A stretch of DNA of 64,000 bases from Sphingomonas sp. TDK1 (GTDB taxonomy: Bacteria > Pseudomonadota > Alphaproteobacteria > Sphingomonadales > Sphingomonadaceae). Under the pieces are notes generated by a model. That model was not told the DNA's origin, made no database searches, and worked only from the letters and a program-made list of their open reading frames with translations. Every line of letters starts with the position of its first letter. The first letter of the stretch is position 1. Below, in pieces: positions 61,189-64,000 of this stretch. The DNA lies in assembly GCF_001650735.1 (NCBI RefSeq), contig NZ_LXVY01000001.1, forward strand, positions 1 through 64,000. Reading direction: 5' to 3'. The translations under genes and the position numbers were made by a program.

Positions 61189-62232
61189 ATGGGTGCTGTT
61201 CCGCCGCATGTCGCCGACAAGCTGGCGCTGGCGATTCTCCAGTCTTCGAATGCCCCCGCGCTGCTGCTCGACGATGCCGGGTTGGTGATCGCGGCCAGCG
61301 CCTCGTTCTGCAGCGTGTTCGCGCTCGCGCCCCGAGCCGTGGCGGGACAGGCGCTGTCCGCGATCGCGGGCGGCGCCTGGAACGTGCCCCAGTTGCACTC
61401 GCTGCTCGCCGCCGCGCGTGTCCCGGACGGGCGGATCGACGCCTATGAGATGGAACTGCGCGGCGCCGGCCCTCCGCGCCAGCTCGTCATCAACGCGCAG
61501 AAACTGGACTATGGCGACGCCGAGGGCGTGCGCGTCCTGCTCACGGTCGCCGACGTCACCGCGGCGCGAATCAGCGAGAAGCTCAAGGAAGACCTGTTGC
61601 GTGAAAAGGCGGTGCTGCTCCGGGAACTGCAGCACCGTGTCGCCAACAGCCTGCAGATCATTGCCAGCGTGCTGCTGCAGAGCGCGCGCCGCGTGCAGTC
61701 GGACGAGGCGCGCATCCACCTTCGCGACGCGCATCAGCGGGTGATGTCGATCGCCACGCTCCAGCAGCAGCTCACCACCTCGCGGATGGGCGAGGTCGTG
61801 CTGCGGGCCTATTTCACCCAGCTCTGTGCCAGCCTGGGTGCGTCGATGATTCACGATCACGAGAGGCTGTCGCTCGAGGTGCAGGTGGACGACACGATCG
61901 TCGACGCCGACATCTCGGTCAGCCTGGGCCTGATCGTCACCGAACTGGTGATCAACGCGCTCAAGCACGCCTTTCCGAACGAGCGCGCCGGCACGATCCG
62001 CGTCGACTATCACGCCCTCGGGCCGACCTGGGCGCTGTCGGTCACCGATGACGGGGTGGGAACCACGGAATCGATGGCCTCGGCCAAGCCCGGCCTCGGC
62101 ACCAGCATCGTCGAGGCGCTGGCCCGCCAGCTCGACGCATCCGTCGGCAACAGCGACGCCGAGCCCGGCACCATCGTATCCGTGCTGCATCCCCCCGTGG
62201 ATGGAACCGAGATGCCGGTGAAGAGCCGCTAG
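61189..62232 (+). CDS. PAS-containing histidine kinase, HisKA_2 type
   Basis: This 347-residue soluble kinase has an N-terminal PAS-like domain (about 10-125). The HisKA_2 H-box carries H149 (LLRELQHRVANSLQII), and the ATP-binding domain follows (VTELVINALKHAFPN, DDGVGTT, GLGTSIVEALARQL). GAAGGG precedes ATG 61189. Kinases of this type act in light, stress and blue-light signalling in alphaproteobacteria, often through the PhyR general stress route. It is near a single-domain response regulator and another GAF/PAS protein, which may be partners. Confidence 0.9.
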   Translation: MGAVPPHVADKLALAILQSSNAPALLLDDAGLVIAASASFCSVFALAPRAVAGQALSAIAGGAWNVPQLHSLLAAARVPDGRIDAYEMELRGAGPPRQLVINAQKLDYGDAEGVRVLLTVADVTAARISEKLKEDLLREKAVLLRELQHRVANSLQIIASVLLQSARRVQSDEARIHLRDAHQRVMSIATLQQQLTTSRMGEVVLRAYFTQLCASLGASMIHDHERLSLEVQVDDTIVDADISVSLGLIVTELVINALKHAFPNERAGTIRVDYHALGPTWALSVTDDGVGTTESMASAKPGLGTSIVEALARQLDASVGNSDAEPGTIVSVLHPPVDGTEMPVKSR

Positions 62233-62376
62233 GCCGGCGTTTTGCCCAGGGGCGATTTCACCTTGCAGGAAGACCTCTCATCTTGTGCCTTCGCATCGCC
62301 CCAGCCGCTGACCCTATTCGGTCGACGGGAAACGCCTCGGTCAGTCCGGATCGGTGATCCACCGCGCGCCACCGGC

Positions 62377-62784
62377 TCAGATCGCGGCTTTCAGCGGTTC
62401 CGGCTTCTTGCCATCCGGCAGCGTGTCGCGCAGATGCGCGTGGACCATCGCCGCAGTGAAGGGCTTGCCGATAAAGGTCGCTTTTTCCGGCATGTCCCCC
62501 GGCCCGGGCGTGACGCGGCCGCTCGCGATGACGATCTCGATCCACGGATAGTGTTCGGCGACGTGGCGCGCCAGGGCGAACCCATCGGTTTCTCCCGGCA
62601 TGTCCACGTCGGAGAACAACAGGATCACGTTGTCGGCACATCCCGGCAGCATGGTGCGCGCGGCGTCGCCATGATCGGCTTCGTAGGTACGAAAGCCCGC
62701 ATCCTCCAAAATTCCGGTGACATCGAGGAGGATCATCGGATCATCATCAACCGCGATAGCATAAGGCATTGTGGAAACTGTCAT
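62377..62784 (-). CDS. single-domain response regulator
   Basis: This 135-residue receiver domain has the acidic pocket D13-D15 (AVDDDPM), phospho-acceptor D59 (SDVDMPG), threonine/serine near ASGR and a lysine in FIGKPF. There is no output domain, so it probably acts as a phosphate shuttle or sink. ATG 62784 and ATG 62769 are both possible starts. It is divergent from the GAF/PAS gene and converges on the HisKA_2 kinase gene. Confidence 0.9.
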   Translation of the reverse strand: MTVSTMPYAIAVDDDPMILLDVTGILEDAGFRTYEADHGDAARTMLPGCADNVILLFSDVDMPGETDGFALARHVAEHYPWIEIVIASGRVTPGPGDMPEKATFIGKPFTAAMVHAHLRDTLPDGKKPEPLKAAI

Positions 62785-62850
62785 TTTACTAGAACACACA
62801 GGATCGACAAAGGCCCCCTGCAAAAAGCAGCGCGCGAGGGTTAAAGAGCG

Positions 62851-64000
62851 ATGATGGTGGCAGATCCTTCCCTTCCCGAACCGATCGCCGCTGATGTCGC
62901 GACGATCGACGCGTTTGATGTAGTGCCGACGCTGCTCGACACCGTCTGCCGCGTCACCGGCATGGGATTTGCCGCGATCGCCCGCGTCACCGACGATCGC
63001 TGGGTGGCCTGCAGCGTGCGGGACGAGATCAATTTCGGCCTCCGGCCCGGCGACGCGCTCAAGCTCGAGACAACGATCTGCCATGAGATCCGGCAGCACC
63101 GCCAATCGGTCGTGATCCCCGACGTGGATGCCGATCCCGTCTACGCCACCCATCCCACGCCGGCGCTGTACGGGCTGAAAAGCTATATCTCGGTGCCCAT
63201 CGTGCTGCCGGACGGTCGCTTCTTCGGCACGCTGTGCGCGATCGATCCAAAGCCGCACGACCTGACCAGGCCCGAAATTCTGCCGACGTTCGAGATGTTC
63301 GCCCGGCTGATCGCGCTCCAGCTCGAACAGGCCGGCCAGGCATCGGCGCGTACGCTGGCGAATGAGGTCACGCGCGAAAGCGAGGCGCGACATCGCCAGA
63401 TTCTCGACAGCGCCACCGATTTCGCGATCATCGCGATGGACTGCGAAGGTCGCGTGACCCGCTGGAACGCCGGCGCCGAGAACATCCTGGGCTGGCGCGA
63501 GGAGGACATGCTGGGTTCGACCATCGAGCGGTTCTTCACGCCCGAAGACTGCGCGATCGGGCGTCCGGCGCACGAAATGGCCCGCGCGCTCGAGGTCGGC
63601 CATGGCAATGACGAACGCTGGCACCTGCGCGCCGACGGCAGCCGTTTCTGGGCGCAAGGCGAGATGACGCCGCTCCGGGACGCGGACGACAAGGTGATCG
63701 GCTTCGTAAAGGTGCTGCGGGACCGTACGGAGGAGCGCCTGCGCGAACAGCGGCTGGACCTGCTCGCGCGCGCCTCTGCCGGGCTGCTGTCCTCCGACGA
63801 TCCCGATCAGGTGCTCCAGGAAATCCTGTCGAGCGGCGCGGAAAGCCTCGGCTACGACCGCAGCTACAGCTATCTGCTCAACGGCGATTGCTCGCGGATG
63901 CGGCTGCTCCAGTCCACCGGCGTGGACGAGGAGACCCGGGCGTGGCTGGCGGACATCTGTCCGGTCGACGTGCCGCTGTGCGGGCTGGTCGCCGAGCAGC
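62851..64000 (+). CDS. GAF/PAS sensor protein, probably a histidine kinase (partial)
   Basis: The frame from ATG 62851 stays open to the window end (383 codons). It has a GAF domain (about 15-165: VCRVTGMGFAAIARV, SYISVPIVLPDGRFFGTLCAID), a short coiled linker and a PAS/PAC domain (about 180-305: RQILDSATDFAIIAMD, ITRWNAGAE-like segment, GWREEDMLG, RADGSRFWAQGEMTPLRD). A second GAF domain begins at about 310. The kinase part would lie beyond the edge, so I infer but cannot see it. It is divergent from the single-domain response regulator. Confidence 0.88.
   Translation, partial: MMVADPSLPEPIAADVATIDAFDVVPTLLDTVCRVTGMGFAAIARVTDDRWVACSVRDEINFGLRPGDALKLETTICHEIRQHRQSVVIPDVDADPVYATHPTPALYGLKSYISVPIVLPDGRFFGTLCAIDPKPHDLTRPEILPTFEMFARLIALQLEQAGQASARTLANEVTRESEARHRQILDSATDFAIIAMDCEGRVTRWNAGAENILGWREEDMLGSTIERFFTPEDCAIGRPAHEMARALEVGHGNDERWHLRADGSRFWAQGEMTPLRDADDKVIGFVKVLRDRTEERLREQRLDLLARASAGLLSSDDPDQVLQEILSSGAESLGYDRSYSYLLNGDCSRMRLLQSTGVDEETRAWLADICPVDVPLCGLVAEQ

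Noticed and set aside
1-64000. tRNA, rRNA, CRISPR array, replication origin or integrated phage
   Set aside because: I looked for cloverleaf-like segments, regularly spaced repeats and phage structural genes and found none that I could support by reading.

Overview
The window is GC-rich chromosomal DNA from an alphaproteobacterium, most likely a member of the Sphingomonadaceae (Sphingomonas or a close relative). This rests on the protein style: large sphingomonad-type TonB-dependent receptors, Tat-exported glycoside hydrolases, a histidine kinase with a HisKA_2-type H-box, an HU protein, and many small proteins. I found no rRNA, tRNA or CRISPR array.

Layout. (1) 1-3135 is an accessory scar. 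It holds an IS1182-type transposase broken by a 29-bp tandem duplication, a complete IS5-family element with terminal repeats and target duplication that carries a passenger gene, and the N-terminal stump of a SIR2-domain gene. (2) 3136-13363 is a glycan-utilisation locus on the minus strand: GH31, GPH-type symporter, clan GH-A enzyme with carbohydrate-binding modules, and TonB receptor. A divergent LacI-type regulator flanks it, and a similar palindrome lies in front of both GH31 and the receptor. (3) 13364-14173 holds debris of a haemagglutinin-repeat exoprotein joined to an IS3 remnant. (4) 14174-17772 is a compact inositol-oxygenase module: a MIOX gene divergent from a 39-residue membrane peptide, a GRP-type sugar transporter and a second LacI regulator, with two copies of a CG-centred palindrome between the arms. 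(5) 18092-24187 holds HU and the classical inositol pathway genes iolE, iolD and iolC, divergent from iolG. (6) 24205-37105 is a second glycan locus: TonB receptor plus GH92 mannosidase, an RpiR/MurR-type regulator, and a divergent operon of APC permease, PfkB kinase, GH4 and GH2. (7) 37540-48030 holds hydrolases, a flavin-type oxidoreductase, an isochorismatase-like protein, a NarL-type response regulator and a propeller-type sensor kinase. (8) 48338-53797 is housekeeping: tesA, ybbA, ybbP, an HNH protein and rsgA. (9) 54091-64000 holds a CPA1 antiporter, clusters of small proteins, a transglutaminase operon led by a DUF2384 protein, a PHB-depolymerase-type esterase and three signalling proteins; the last runs off the window.

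How the genes fit together. The central theme is uptake and breakdown of glycans and inositol. Two chemically distinct myo-inositol routes lie within 10 kb: ring oxygenation to glucuronate (MIOX) and dehydrogenation through scyllo-inosose (IolG, IolE, IolD, IolC). iolB and iolA are not in the window. The neighbouring mannosidase and receptor make an inositol-containing glycoconjugate a reasonable, unproven substrate. The permease-kinase-GH4 operon looks like a PTS-independent phospho-glycoside route. The most unusual items are the MIOX module with its paired operators, the IS5 element with a passenger gene, the kinase/GH4 operon, the SIR2 stump, and a small gene whose only well-placed start codon is AUA.
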